This document shows positions 1-7,893 of a stretch of 64,000 nucleotides of DNA, piece after piece. Below the pieces are notes generated by a model. It searched no databases and had not been told where the DNA came from. It was given only the letters and a program-made list of their open reading frames with translations. The stretch lies in the NCBI GenBank assembly GCA_041920505.1, contig JBHGXV010000039.1:62001-126000 (forward strand), in the 5' to 3' direction. A program made the position numbers and the translations under genes. The DNA comes from JBHGXV01 sp041920505 (GTDB lineage: Bacteria; Bacillota; Bacilli; Brevibacillales; Brevibacillaceae). Each line of letters opens with the position of its first letter. Position 1 is the first letter of the stretch.

Positions 1-256
1 TGACAGAATCCAGCGTGTGGGCCAACGCGTGAATGTCTTCGCGTTCCAACGGAGTGATAAAGGTGGAGTTGAGCTGGTTCATGATTTTCCGGACGATTTC
101 GTCCCCTTCTTTTTCAACTCCCTTGATTTCCTTTACTTTTGCTTCGACGTCTTGGTAGCTGCCCAGCATCTCGAAGAACAAGTGCGTTCCCTTGTGAACA
201 TTGGTCACTTGTTGTTCAAACAGATCGAAAAAGATCGTGTTTTTGGACTTAAACAT
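1..256 (-). CDS. DUF47 (PhoU-like) protein, N-terminal part only
   Basis: The first 85 codons of a gene whose 3' end lies beyond the left edge of the window. The translated start is MFKSKNTIFFDLFEQQ, and the segment FITPLEREDIHALA around residues 66-79 is the signature of DUF47, a PhoU-like helical family. Members usually sit beside PitA-type low-affinity phosphate transporters and are thought to be accessory or regulatory subunits at the membrane. The ATG is preceded by AAAAGGAG on the minus strand. A promoter-like element lies at 298-326. The partner transporter, if present, would lie outside the window to the left. Confidence 0.8.
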   Translation of the reverse strand, partial: MFKSKNTIFFDLFEQQVTNVHKGTHLFFEMLGSYQDVEAKVKEIKGVEKEGDEIVRKIMNQLNSTFITPLEREDIHALAHTLDSV

Positions 257-297
257 GGAAGTAGTCGTCACTCCTTTTGGATAATCACACCCCTACG

Positions 298-326
298 ATT
301 ATAGCGGACCCCTTTGTAAACGTAAA
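298..326 (-). promoter_or_regulatory. sigma-A promoter for the DUF47 gene
   Basis: On the minus strand TTTACG, a 17-base spacer and a perfect TATAAT, about 42 bases upstream of the start codon. Confidence 0.6.
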
Positions 327-395
327 TTTTTTTCCACGCGTTTTGTGTTAAGAATTTGTAAAGATATCGCGAACTTCTTGTAAAGCAGAGAGGCC

Positions 396-427
396 GAAAA
401 ACAAAAAACCAGGTTGTTCCCTGGTTA
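396..427 (-). terminator. Rho-independent terminator of the diguanylate cyclase gene
   Basis: Read on the minus strand, AACCAGG and CCTGGTT form a stem followed by a T-rich tract, 23 bases after the cyclase stop codon. An outer AGGCCGA/TCGGCCT pair can extend the stem. Confidence 0.8.
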
Positions 428-449
428 TGTCGGCCTATTCCCATCGGAC

Positions 450-1100
450 CTACCCGCTGATCGGTCCTGACAGCATGCAATCCCGCTTCTTTTTGGCTTC
501 ATACATCAGTTTGTCGGCGTAGGCAACCAACGCGGTTGCATCGTCAGCGTGAACCGGAAACGTAGCCACCCCGATACTGACGGTGACGCCGGGCAATTCC
601 TTTCGCACGTTAACCTGAATGCGCTTGCCCACGACCAGCCCCTGCGCCGTGTCGGTGTGCGGCAACAAGACGACAAACTCCTCGCCGCCCCAGCGGCCGA
701 CCTCGTCCTGATCTCGCACCGTCTGGCGCAAAAGCCGGGCCAACCGGGACAACAGCTTGTCGCCCGCCAGATGGCCGTGCCGGTCGTTGTACTGTTTGAA
801 ATTGTCCAGGTCGATAAACATCAGCGTCACTTTGTATTGATAGCGCCTGGCCCGCTCTACCTCCCGCTGGAGCAGTTCCAGGAACCGCCGGTTGACCAAC
901 AAGCCGGTCAGCGAGTCGTGGTAAGCCTGTTCGCGCATTTGTTCATACCGGTAGCCAAGCCAATAACCGATTCCCCCCTGAAGCAGTGTCATCAGGATCG
1001 TCGGCAGGAGACGGGTGCCCGTCGATGCGATCCAAAACAATCCGCACCAGACCGCCGTCAGCGCGATTCCCCCTCCCAACCCTATCCATCTGTATGACAT
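450..1100 (-). CDS. Membrane-anchored GGDEF diguanylate cyclase
   Basis: 216-residue protein predicted to make cyclic di-GMP from two GTP. Two hydrophobic segments at about residues 5-25 and 31-48 are followed by a single GGDEF domain. The active-site motif is GGEEF at 138-142. The product-inhibition I-site RDQD sits at 129-132, the canonical five residues ahead, so feedback control is likely retained. FIDLDNFKQYND at 95-106 is the usual metal/nucleotide strand. No separate sensor domain is present, so the short membrane anchor is the only input visible. The ATG at 1100 was chosen over an upstream in-frame start because a G-rich ribosome-binding site lies just before it. It stands alone, with its own promoter-like element (1183-1212) and terminator. 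Confidence 0.9.
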   Translation of the reverse strand: MSYRWIGLGGGIALTAVWCGLFWIASTGTRLLPTILMTLLQGGIGYWLGYRYEQMREQAYHDSLTGLLVNRRFLELLQREVERARRYQYKVTLMFIDLDNFKQYNDRHGHLAGDKLLSRLARLLRQTVRDQDEVGRWGGEEFVVLLPHTDTAQGLVVGKRIQVNVRKELPGVTVSIGVATFPVHADDATALVAYADKLMYEAKKKRDCMLSGPISG

Positions 1101-1182
1101 CTCTTCGCCCCCCCGGCAGCTACCCAATGGATTTGACTGAAGCTTCTGACGCAAACGCGTACTTTTTGTTCACTACAGAATT

Positions 1183-1212
1183 ATTGTACGTAGACAATCA
1201 CAGGCAAATCAA
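1183..1212 (-). promoter_or_regulatory. Promoter for the diguanylate cyclase gene
   Basis: TTGATT, 18-base spacer and TACAAT on the minus strand, about 80 bases upstream of the start. Confidence 0.5.
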
Positions 1213-1250
1213 GTGAAAACTACTTGAATTTCCCTGATTTCTCGCGGGAA

Positions 1251-1642
1251 TTACTTCCAGACGGTCATGCGCCGCCAAAGATTGCTGGTATACAATTCCA
1301 ACTGTGTCCCGTCCTGATCGAGAAAATTGACCGCTCTGCCCAGTCCGCGTTCGACGGGCCCCCTGACGATCGTCACCCCCGCGTCGCGCAGCAGGCGGAC
1401 GGCTTCATCAAAATCGGCCTCATCAATGGAAAATGCAACGTGATCCACGCCGCACACATCCTCCGGCTGCTTGCCCGCTTCCTTTTTTTCGATCAGGCAG
1501 ACCCAGGCGTCGCCCACTCCAGATAGGCGTCGCTTCTGCCGAGGTGGACTAGCTTCATTCCCAGCGTATCCCGGTAAAACCGCAGGGCCGTCTGCAGATC
1601 GGACACGCGGATCGTCACGTGGTTAAAACCCGTCACACGCAT
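1251..1642 (-). pseudogene. VOC/glyoxalase-fold protein (Fos-like), frameshifted
   Basis: Two adjacent minus-strand frames join into one VOC-fold protein of about 130 residues. The first frame starts at an ATG at 1642 (MRVTGFNHVTIRVSDLQ) and gives about 43 residues up to SDAYLEW. The second continues GDAWVCLIEKKEAGK to the end. The shift falls in a GGG run at 1513-1515; one extra G would restore the frame. Metal ligands typical of the family are visible: the His in NHVTIRV, the His in DHVAFSI, and the Glu in QLELYT. The layout resembles FosA/FosB thiol transferases and other glyoxalase-fold enzymes, but the substrate cannot be told. It is either a recent pseudogene or a one-base sequencing error. 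Confidence 0.7.
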
Positions 1643-1847
1643 ATCTCTATGCTCCTTTTCCTTTCTCCTTTTTCCCTATTCATTCCATACACAATGTATT
1701 CCATACACACTCCTTCCGTCAATTGCGCAAGCGAAGCGAAGTTTCAAAAAAGCCATCACGAACTTTCCCCTTCTCACGGCCCTCCCCCTGCTGTATACTT
1801 GAAAAATAATTCTTATCAAAAAATTTTTTAAATTCGGAGGGAAGAAC

Positions 1848-3161
1848 ATGGCGTGGGGAGCCTGCCTTTGGCACCGGTATGATCGGACAATCTGGATTCG
1901 TGTCGTGGGGACGATCCTGACGAAGTTTTCCGAATTCATGATTCGCCCCTTTCTGGCGATTTACCTCTACAACAGACTGGACGACAACCTGTTGTTGACC
2001 GCGTTGGTCGTCGGCCTGCAACCGGCTGCCGGAATGATAGCCGGTCTGTTCGCGGGCGGACTGTCCGACCGGTACGGACGTAAGCCGCTGATGGTGATCG
2101 CCCTGTTTTTGCAATCGCTCTCGGTACTGGGGTACATATGGGCCGACGTCTTGTGGCACTATGCCCTGCTCACGCTGTTAAGCGGCCTGTGCAACTCCCT
2201 TTTCTGGCCGGCTGCCAGCGCCCAAGTGACTGACGTCGTGCCGCAGGAGAAGCGAAGCGAAGTGTTTGCGCTGCTGCATACGGCACTCAACCTGGGAGCC
2301 GCCGCCGGCCCGCTGATCGGGGTCGCGCTCTACCGAATCAACCCCCAGATCGTATTTGCCATCTGTTCCGCAGCCTTGTTCGCGTACGGCCTGCTGATCG
2401 CCTGGCTGGTGCCGGAAACGATGCCGAAAGCGGCGCGCACGCCAATCGGCAAAAGCGGAAACAGCGCCGCCCGCACTCCCGGGGCGGCTGCAGCAGCCAC
2501 GGATGGGTCCGTTGACGGTTCCGCACAGGCGCAACCCAAACTGCGCTTAGGCGAACACACCACCCTCTTGTGGATCACCCTCGCCGGCATCGCGGTATCG
2601 CTTCTGTATTCACAGGTGGAAGTGATCCTGCCCCAACAGTTGAAAACACACTTCAGCGACTACATGACCACATTCGCCACCTTGATGACGATCAACGGCA
2701 CCATGGTGGTCTGCTGTCAGATGGTCATCGTCCGATTCGCCGACCGCTTCCCCCCGCAGCGCGTCATTCTTGCGGCCTACCTGTTGCTGGCCTGTGTCGG
2801 CTTCGGATACGGCTGGTCCGATTCCTTCATGCTGCTGGTCGCCACCGAAGTCCTGTTCACATTGGGCGAGATGATGTACGGACCGCAAATCCAGAAAGCC
2901 ATCTCGCTGATCGCGCCTCCCGATTTCCGCGGCCGCTACTTCTCCGTATTCGGGGCCAACTGGGGGATTTCCGGCACCATCGGCCCCACACTCGGCGCAT
3001 TCGCCTTCGGCACGCTGGGCGGTGCCGTCTGGTTTTCGCTCATCGGGCTTTTGCTGATCGTCGCCGGACTGTTCCAGTACCGGCTGGTCGCCGGCGCGCT
3101 GCGCCGCTCCCAGACCCAACAAACATCGACAGAAGGAAGCGAAGCGGCTGTGATCGGGTAG
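1848..3161 (+). CDS. MFS multidrug-type exporter
   Basis: 437-residue major facilitator with about twelve hydrophobic segments. The loop between TM2 and TM3 carries GGLSDRYGRKPLM (about 70-82), the family motif A. TM4-TM5 contains LNLGAAAGPLIG, resembling the drug/proton antiporter motif C. A low-complexity Ala/Gly/Ser/Thr-rich loop at about 195-232 separates the two halves. The start is supported by CGGAGGGAAGAAC directly before the ATG. It is most like the small MDR-type exporters (YttB/MdtH group) that expel hydrophobic drugs across the cytoplasmic membrane. The substrate is unknown and there is no adjacent regulator. Confidence 0.85.
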   Translation: MAWGACLWHRYDRTIWIRVVGTILTKFSEFMIRPFLAIYLYNRLDDNLLLTALVVGLQPAAGMIAGLFAGGLSDRYGRKPLMVIALFLQSLSVLGYIWADVLWHYALLTLLSGLCNSLFWPAASAQVTDVVPQEKRSEVFALLHTALNLGAAAGPLIGVALYRINPQIVFAICSAALFAYGLLIAWLVPETMPKAARTPIGKSGNSAARTPGAAAAATDGSVDGSAQAQPKLRLGEHTTLLWITLAGIAVSLLYSQVEVILPQQLKTHFSDYMTTFATLMTINGTMVVCCQMVIVRFADRFPPQRVILAAYLLLACVGFGYGWSDSFMLLVATEVLFTLGEMMYGPQIQKAISLIAPPDFRGRYFSVFGANWGISGTIGPTLGAFAFGTLGGAVWFSLIGLLLIVAGLFQYRLVAGALRRSQTQQTSTEGSEAAVIG

Positions 3162-3282
3162 CATAGACGCGCGAAAGAGGCATCGACACACTCCGTTGGA
3201 AGACCAGTGGTAAACCTGCTACATAACTTGCCGCCCCCGGTGGGACAATACCCTCTGACAACTGGACCAAGGAGTGTTAACG

Positions 3283-4062
3283 ATGAGACGTTTTGCCATT
3301 CTCTTCACCCTCGTGATGCTCATGGCCGCATTGCCGCTGTATCCGGTCTGGGCCTACCAGAATACGCCTTATCACTTCGGTTTTAAAAAGAGCAAAAACG
3401 GGCAGCTTCCTTCCATCGACCAGGAGGGGTTCAAGCCGATCATCGACAGGCACGGCGCGATCTTTTTGGGGGACACGTCAAAAAAAGAACTGTACCTCAC
3501 CTTTGACAACGGCTACGAAAACGGTTATACCGCCAAAGTGTTGGATGTGCTGAAGGCAAAAAAGGTGCCGGTCGTCTTTTTCGTCACCGGCCATTACGTC
3601 AAGGACCAGCCGGAGCTGTTAAAACGGATGGTGAAAGAAGGACATCTGATCGGCAACCACTCGTGGAGCCACCCCGACATGACCCGGATTTCCGACAGCG
3701 CAATCAGGAAAGAACTGGATCAGGTGCAAAAGGCGGTGGCAGAAGTGACCGGACAAAAAGAGATGCGCTACCTGCGACCGCCAAGGGGGATCTTCAGCGA
3801 GCGCACGCTGGCTGTAAGCCATCAGGCAGGGTACGTGAGCGTCTTCTGGTCGCTCGCGTACAAGGATTGGGACATTCACGCGCAAAAAGGCTGGAAATAC
3901 GCCTACGACAACGTCGTGGCCCAACTCCATCCCGGCGCCGTGATCCTCCTTCATTCCGTCTCGCGTGACAACGCGGAAGCCCTGGGCAGCATTATTGACG
4001 CCGCCCGGAAACAGGGTTACGAATTCAAGCGGCTGGATCAGTTGACGCGAAGCGGGCCGTAA
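3283..4062 (+). CDS. pdaA: Polysaccharide deacetylase, PdaA type (delta-lactam synthesis in spore cortex)
   Basis: 259-residue exported NodB-type deacetylase. An N-terminal signal peptide (about residues 1-24, ending PVWA) is followed by a short linker and the catalytic domain. Motif 1 is TFDNGYENG at 73-81, with the Asp-Asn variant typical of PdaA rather than the usual Asp-Asp. The metal-binding motif is HSWSH at 126-130, motif 3 is RPPRG at 165-169, and LLHSVS lies near the C-terminus. PdaA removes the N-acetyl group from peptide-stripped muramic acid so that muramic delta-lactam can form in spore cortex, which germination enzymes recognise. The ATG at 3283 is preferred over the GTG at 3274 because AAGGAG lies 8 bases before it. 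No forespore promoter could be confirmed. Confidence 0.82.
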   Translation: MRRFAILFTLVMLMAALPLYPVWAYQNTPYHFGFKKSKNGQLPSIDQEGFKPIIDRHGAIFLGDTSKKELYLTFDNGYENGYTAKVLDVLKAKKVPVVFFVTGHYVKDQPELLKRMVKEGHLIGNHSWSHPDMTRISDSAIRKELDQVQKAVAEVTGQKEMRYLRPPRGIFSERTLAVSHQAGYVSVFWSLAYKDWDIHAQKGWKYAYDNVVAQLHPGAVILLHSVSRDNAEALGSIIDAARKQGYEFKRLDQLTRSGP

Positions 4063-4084
4063 GCGGGCTGTCACAAGAGCCCGC
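4063..4084. terminator. Hairpin between convergent genes, weak terminator
   Basis: GCGGGCT and AGCCCGC form a 7-base stem right after the deacetylase stop and before the 3' end of the zinc-ribbon gene. No good T tract follows on either strand. Confidence 0.4.
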
Positions 4085-4111
4085 CCTTCCGATAAGCACG
4101 CCTGTAAAGCG

Positions 4112-4378
4112 TTACTCGATCAGCCTGGTGACGCTTTTGCCAAACCACTGGATGCGGCCGCAACGGTCACACATCAGCGTATGCGCCTGCCGGTTGGCAA
4201 AGTCAAGGTTCATGAACGACAGGCCGACCGTGTTTAACAGGCGATAGCTGTGGTGAAATTTGTCGTTCTTGCAGTGCGGACACGTGATCAGCATTCCGCC
4301 TGCTTCATAGCTGTGAGGGCCTCCCATGGCCCTCAGATTTTTTGCCAACAACTTTCCGAACAGTCCGATTTTCGACAC
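4112..4378 (-). CDS. Small zinc-ribbon protein, function unknown
   Basis: 88-residue protein with two Cys pairs, CPHC at 33-36 and CDRC at 70-73, spaced as in a two-knuckle zinc ribbon. The intervening segment contains HHSYRLLNTVGLSFMNLDF. It is probably a nucleic-acid or protein-binding metal ribbon; no enzymatic motif is present. The start is GTG at 4378, preceded by GGAGGG about 12 bases upstream, slightly far. No operon partner: it converges with the deacetylase gene and is divergent from the methyltransferase. Confidence 0.7.
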   Translation of the reverse strand: MSKIGLFGKLLAKNLRAMGGPHSYEAGGMLITCPHCKNDKFHHSYRLLNTVGLSFMNLDFANRQAHTLMCDRCGRIQWFGKSVTRLIE

Positions 4379-4504
4379 TGGGTTTCCCGCCCTCCGTATG
4401 TGTTACTGAACAATACGGATACTGGCCGATAAAGTTGCAAAAATCTGCGTCCTCCCTTTAATCTGCCTCTCCAGATACCTCCGAGCAACAAGGACACAAA
4501 ACTA

Positions 4505-4533
4505 TTGACAAAACTTTATTTTTATGGTATATT
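4505..4533 (+). promoter_or_regulatory. Strong sigma-A promoter for the methyltransferase
   Basis: Perfect TTGACA, 17-base spacer and TATATT in an unusually AT-rich stretch. The start codon at 4629 leaves a leader of about 90 bases. Confidence 0.8.
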
Positions 4534-4628
4534 TAAAATTTAAACACTTAACAAAGAGCGGAATATGTGGTATATATCTTATACATCACTTTCTTTTACC
4601 CCATCCATACCACAAAGGAGGGTTTTCG

Positions 4629-5543
4629 TTGGAAGCCAACAAGGCCAGCATAACGGCACTGATCTCTGCCTTTGGCCGTGCCTATCACGCCATGCACGAT
4701 GATCCCAAGATTTTTGACGACTATCTTGCCCGTCACATGCTTACCGAGGAACAATACGCCAACTTCGAGCGGAATCTGGCCGAGGCCTTGCCGTTTTTTG
4801 CCCCGGAACACGCTGCGGCGCGTCCAGATCCCGCGACCGCCCTGGCGTTGGTGATGCGAGCCCAGAGCACACCGATCACCGTAAGCCGCGCCAGGTATAC
4901 GGAAGACAGTCTAAAGGCAGCCGTCCAACAAGGTGTGCGGCAGTACATCATCCTCGGAGCGGGCCTGGATACGTTTGCGTTCCGGCGACCCAAGACAGAT
5001 CCGCCCCTTCAAGTGTTCGAAGTAGACCATCCGGCAACGCAAGCCCTGAAGCGTCAGCGCCTCGCTCAATTGGGCTGGGAGATACCCGCCCACCTGCACT
5101 TCGTTCCGATCGATTTCACCAGCGAGCATCTGGTAACCGCGCTGCTTCGTTCCCCGTTCGATCCGCATGCGCCGAGCTTTTTCAGTTGGTTGGGCGTTAC
5201 CTACTACCTGACCCGCGACGTCGTGTTGGAGACGTTGCACGCGATTGCCGGTATCGCACCTGCGGGGAGTACGATTGTTTTTGACTACCTGGATACGGAC
5301 GCGTTTGTCCCCGAGAGAGCTGCCGCGCGTGTCCGACGGATGCTGGACGCCGTGCGGCTGTCGGGCGAGCCGATGAAAACCGGATTCGATCCCTCCGCAC
5401 TTGGCGCGGAGCTTGCCCGAATCGGATGGCGACGCATGGAAAACCTGTCTCCAACCGACATCGAGCAACGCTATTTCTTGGGGCGGACGGATGGCTTGCA
5501 CGCGTTTGAACACGTGCATATAGCGCGGGCCGTGGTGGAATAG
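4629..5543 (+). CDS. Leucine carboxyl methyltransferase-like SAM-dependent methyltransferase
   Basis: 304-residue class I methyltransferase of the LCM/PPM1-like bacterial family (TIGR00027 group). The SAM-binding glycine loop is YIILGAGLDTFAFR at about residues 101-114, followed by the acidic strand VFEVDHPATQ and the later motif FFSWLGVTYYLT. These proteins often modify small molecules, but the substrate here is unknown. Start choice: an in-frame upstream ATG at 4524 overlaps the -10 region of the promoter at 4505-4533, so it cannot be used. A TTG at 4629 preceded by AAAGGAGGG with a 6-base gap fits well. The gene is monocistronic, and its AT-rich upstream region differs from its surroundings. 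Confidence 0.85.
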   Translation: MEANKASITALISAFGRAYHAMHDDPKIFDDYLARHMLTEEQYANFERNLAEALPFFAPEHAAARPDPATALALVMRAQSTPITVSRARYTEDSLKAAVQQGVRQYIILGAGLDTFAFRRPKTDPPLQVFEVDHPATQALKRQRLAQLGWEIPAHLHFVPIDFTSEHLVTALLRSPFDPHAPSFFSWLGVTYYLTRDVVLETLHAIAGIAPAGSTIVFDYLDTDAFVPERAAARVRRMLDAVRLSGEPMKTGFDPSALGAELARIGWRRMENLSPTDIEQRYFLGRTDGLHAFEHVHIARAVVE

Positions 5544-5773
5544 CCAGGTTTTTTTCGTCATGACAAATTTCTGTCTCAAAAACTGCCCTTGTCGGGTCGA
5601 CAAGGATCATGCGCGGCCGACTGCCTGCCTCAACCGTGAGCAACATTCGTTCTTCGGGTTCCCGACCGCTGCCGGTTTTTCTTCTGTACATTTTGCTTCC
5701 CATGCGCAAGCGCATAAGAAAATTGGAAGCTGTCCCCATAGCATGTAGTAGCATGCTGAAGGGAGGTTTCTTT

Positions 5774-5944
5774 ATGGATTTCCATCGAAGAAGAATGGAG
5801 CATCACTTACGGATGGCTGAGCACTTTCGCAGGTTAAGAATGGCTCATCAACACAACCGGATCCTGCATCACCGGTTTGCTGAACAAGAGCATTTTCACC
5901 GCATGAGAGCCCATCACCACAGAATGATGATGCATCGGTATTAG
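5774..5944 (+). CDS. 56-residue His/Arg/Met-rich protein, unknown
   Basis: Very small, highly basic protein: 14 His, 13 Arg and 8 Met among 56 residues, with only a few acidic residues. It begins MDFHRRRMEHHLRMAEHF and ends in runs of HHH and MMM. Charged and His residues recur every three or four positions, suggesting an amphipathic helix that could bind metal, nucleic acid or acidic polymers. No family was recognised. The ATG is supported by AAGGGAGG with a 7-base gap, and the stop is immediately followed by a strong terminator, so this is very likely a real monocistronic gene. Nearby spore genes make a coat or spore role conceivable, which is inference only. Confidence 0.75.
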   Translation: MDFHRRRMEHHLRMAEHFRRLRMAHQHNRILHHRFAEQEHFHRMRAHHHRMMMHRY

Positions 5945-5971
5945 CTCCCGGCAAGGGGAGCTTTTGTTTTT
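5944..5971 (+). terminator. Rho-independent terminator of the His/Arg/Met-rich gene
   Basis: GCTCCC and GGGAGC stem with a 6-base loop, followed by TTTTGTTTTT. It overlaps the last base of the stop codon. Confidence 0.88.
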
Positions 5972-6194
5972 CGCAAACGCGTCTGCCATATCCGTGGGGT
6001 TGCGGAGCAGGCGTCTGGAACAAGTTGTTCATCTGGACAACGGGTTTTGCAGGGTCTTTGCCTGCTCCGTCTTGTGGGAAACGGTAGATGGGCATAAGCT
6101 TCTGCCTGATCGTGTGCTTACTTGTGCGATTTCGTCATAATGATTACGAAAGGCATTGATTCGTGATCGATTTCGCGGCGAAGGAGATGAGATC

Positions 6195-6389
6195 ATGTTT
6201 GAAACCCTGGCAGTAGGATTCGTCATCATCGTGTGCCTGCTCTCCCTGGTGGCGACGATCTTGATCGGCAAGAATCCCGTCGATAAACATTATGAGGCGA
6301 CCACGAAAAAACGAGTCATACGCCTTGTCATCATCTACGGCATCTCCACTATTGTTTTTCTCGCCATCCTTTCCATATTCAGGTCGTAA
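6195..6389 (+). CDS. Small two-helix membrane protein, unknown
   Basis: 64-residue protein with two hydrophobic helices (about residues 4-25 and 43-62) joined by a polar basic loop (GKNPVDKHYEATTKKR). No family is recognised. The ATG at 6195 is preferred over the upstream in-frame ATG at 6156 because GAAGGAGATGAGATC precedes it. It is flanked upstream by about 220 bases without a gene and downstream by the convergent cotJ genes. Confidence 0.6.
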   Translation: MFETLAVGFVIIVCLLSLVATILIGKNPVDKHYEATTKKRVIRLVIIYGISTIVFLAILSIFRS

Positions 6390-6473
6390 TCCGACAGACG
6401 CGTATCAACCCGCAAAGAACGGACATGGCCAATGGGGTTCCGTCACATGTGAGGTCACGGTTGCGTGAAACGG

Positions 6474-6501
6474 AAAAACACCCCTGATGAGACAAGGGGC
6501 G
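6474..6501 (-). terminator. Terminator of the cotJ operon
   Basis: On the minus strand CGCCCCT and AGGGGTG form a 7-base stem (one G-T pair) with a 9-base loop, followed by TTTTTCC, 11 bases after the cotJA stop. Confidence 0.75.
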
Positions 6502-6511
6502 CAACCGCTTC

Positions 6512-6748
6512 CTATTCCCTGTACGGATTTTCGTACGGATCGTACAGCCATCGGAACAGAGTGCCCCGCTCCAGGGCTTCCGGCAGGGGATACTGGTCGA
6601 TGTACGGATCGGGCGGGTACGGTCTGACCGGCGGCAGATTGATCGGCGGATAGCCAATCGGGGGGTACCCCTGGTAATACCCGCCGTATGCGCTGCCCCC
6701 GTACGCGCCGTCAGCCTCCATGCTCCCGCTTCCATACGAACTTTTCAT
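6512..6748 (-). CDS. cotJA: Spore coat-associated protein CotJA
   Basis: 78-residue protein. The C-terminal half matches the CotJA pattern: YPLPEALERGTLFRWLYDPY then ENPY. The N-terminal half is a Gly/Tyr/Pro-rich tail (YGGSAYGGYYQGYPPIGYPP), a composition common in cross-linked coat proteins. CotJA works with CotJC and both are incorporated into the inner spore coat. The start is supported by AGGGAGGAATCCAG. In Bacillus subtilis the order is cotJA-cotJB-cotJC; here cotJA is the last gene, 12 bases after cotJC. Confidence 0.85.
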   Translation of the reverse strand: MKSSYGSGSMEADGAYGGSAYGGYYQGYPPIGYPPINLPPVRPYPPDPYIDQYPLPEALERGTLFRWLYDPYENPYRE

Positions 6749-6760
6749 CTGGATTCCTCC

Positions 6761-7333
6761 CTAGAAGTATTTACGGGTATTGTAATGTTCTTCGACAATG
6801 TACAACGCTTCGCGGAAGCGTTGCGAGTGGACGATTTCCCGCTCCCGCAGGAATTTCAGCACGTCAATCACGTCCGGGTCGTCGGTCAGGTTGATCAGCC
6901 ACTGGTAAGTGGCGCGCGCTTTTTCTTCGGCGGCGATGTCTTCGGCCAGGTCGGCGATCGGGTCCCCTTTGGCCTGGATGTAGGCTGCGGTCCACGGGTT
7001 GCCGGACGCGTCCTGGTAAAACAGCGCCCGTTCGTGGTCGGCGTAGTGGCTGCCCAGCCCGGCGGCGCGCATTTCTTCCGGTGTCGCGTCTTTCAACAAT
7101 TTATAGACAAGCGTGGCGATCACTTCCAGGTGCCCCAGTTCTTCCGTGCCAATATCGGTCAGAAGCGCCTGTGCCCGTTCGTTCGGCATCGTGTACCGCT
7201 GGTTCAGGTAGCGAAGCGCGGCGGACAGTTCGCCATCAGGCCCGCCGTATTGCGTAATCAGAAATTTGGCCATCTGTATGTCCGGCTTGCTGACGCGGAC
7301 GGGGATCTCCAGTTTCTTTTCGTAAATCCACAT
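6761..7333 (-). CDS. cotJC: Spore coat protein CotJC (manganese-catalase family)
   Basis: 190-residue protein of the manganese-catalase/ferritin-like four-helix family. The metal-binding Glu/His residues are visible in TEELGHLE, AAEEKARATYQW and REREIVHSQRFREAL. CotJC is a coat component of the mother cell and may act on hydrogen peroxide; catalase activity is known for the family, not shown here. Length is close to the 189-residue Bacillus protein. The start is supported by GAGGTGAACCAAG. It is the middle gene of a three-gene operon: cotJB ends 11 bases upstream and cotJA follows. Confidence 0.93.
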   Translation of the reverse strand: MWIYEKKLEIPVRVSKPDIQMAKFLITQYGGPDGELSAALRYLNQRYTMPNERAQALLTDIGTEELGHLEVIATLVYKLLKDATPEEMRAAGLGSHYADHERALFYQDASGNPWTAAYIQAKGDPIADLAEDIAAEEKARATYQWLINLTDDPDVIDVLKFLREREIVHSQRFREALYIVEEHYNTRKYF

Positions 7334-7344
7334 CTTGGTTCACC

Positions 7345-7596
7345 TCAATATTCAATTTCCCATGGCCAGGGCGTGCTGTTCCACACCCAACGGCTGGGGG
7401 ATTGGGAATAGCCGTACTGCATCAGCGGGCCGTGCTGCATCTCGTATTCGTGTTTGAGGCGAATCAATTCGTCGGACAGACAGTTGTACTGGTGGATCGC
7501 CCGTTGGTCTTCCGGGTTCATGTCCAGGTAAAACTGCAGCTCAATCAACCCAAACTGCACTTCCTGTAGTCTTCTCAAGGGGTCGCGATGATCCAT
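7345..7596 (-). CDS. cotJB: Spore coat protein CotJB
   Basis: 83-residue protein with the CotJB core LRRLQEVQFGLIELQFYLDM, followed by a helical segment (DELIRLKHEYEMQHGP) and an aromatic tail (WVWNSTPWPWEIEY). It is required with CotJA and CotJC for coat assembly; no enzymatic role is known. The ATG at 7596 follows GGAGGAGGAGAAGG; a longer upstream frame lacks such support. As first gene of the operon it should carry the mother-cell promoter. A CATACGGT element resembling a sigma-E -10 box lies about 30 bases upstream, but no convincing -35 was found. Confidence 0.9.
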   Translation of the reverse strand: MDHRDPLRRLQEVQFGLIELQFYLDMNPEDQRAIHQYNCLSDELIRLKHEYEMQHGPLMQYGYSQSPSRWVWNSTPWPWEIEY

Positions 7597-7893
7597 CCTT
7601 CTCCTCCTCCAATTCCGGGTACGTTTTACCGTATGCGTATAGGCACATGTCCGCCCCTTGTCATCCGCCCATTTTTCCTTCCCGGCTTTGCCGGCCGACG
7701 GTTGGGAAAACAAAAAAACGCCGCGCCCGTTCGGACAAAAACGGCCAAAAAGGCGAGAAAATTGTGGAAAACTGGTGGAAACCTTGAGGAAATTTGGCTG
7801 ATGGAATCCGTTTTCCCTGTCTCCACGCTATAATCGGAAACGAAACATTCACCGATTCGACACACCGATACACTTGTGGGAGATGGTGACACG

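Noticed and set aside
549..1097. Long plus-strand open frame inside the diguanylate cyclase gene
   Set aside because: It is the antisense shadow of a well-supported GGDEF gene; no ribosome-binding site and no recognisable protein.
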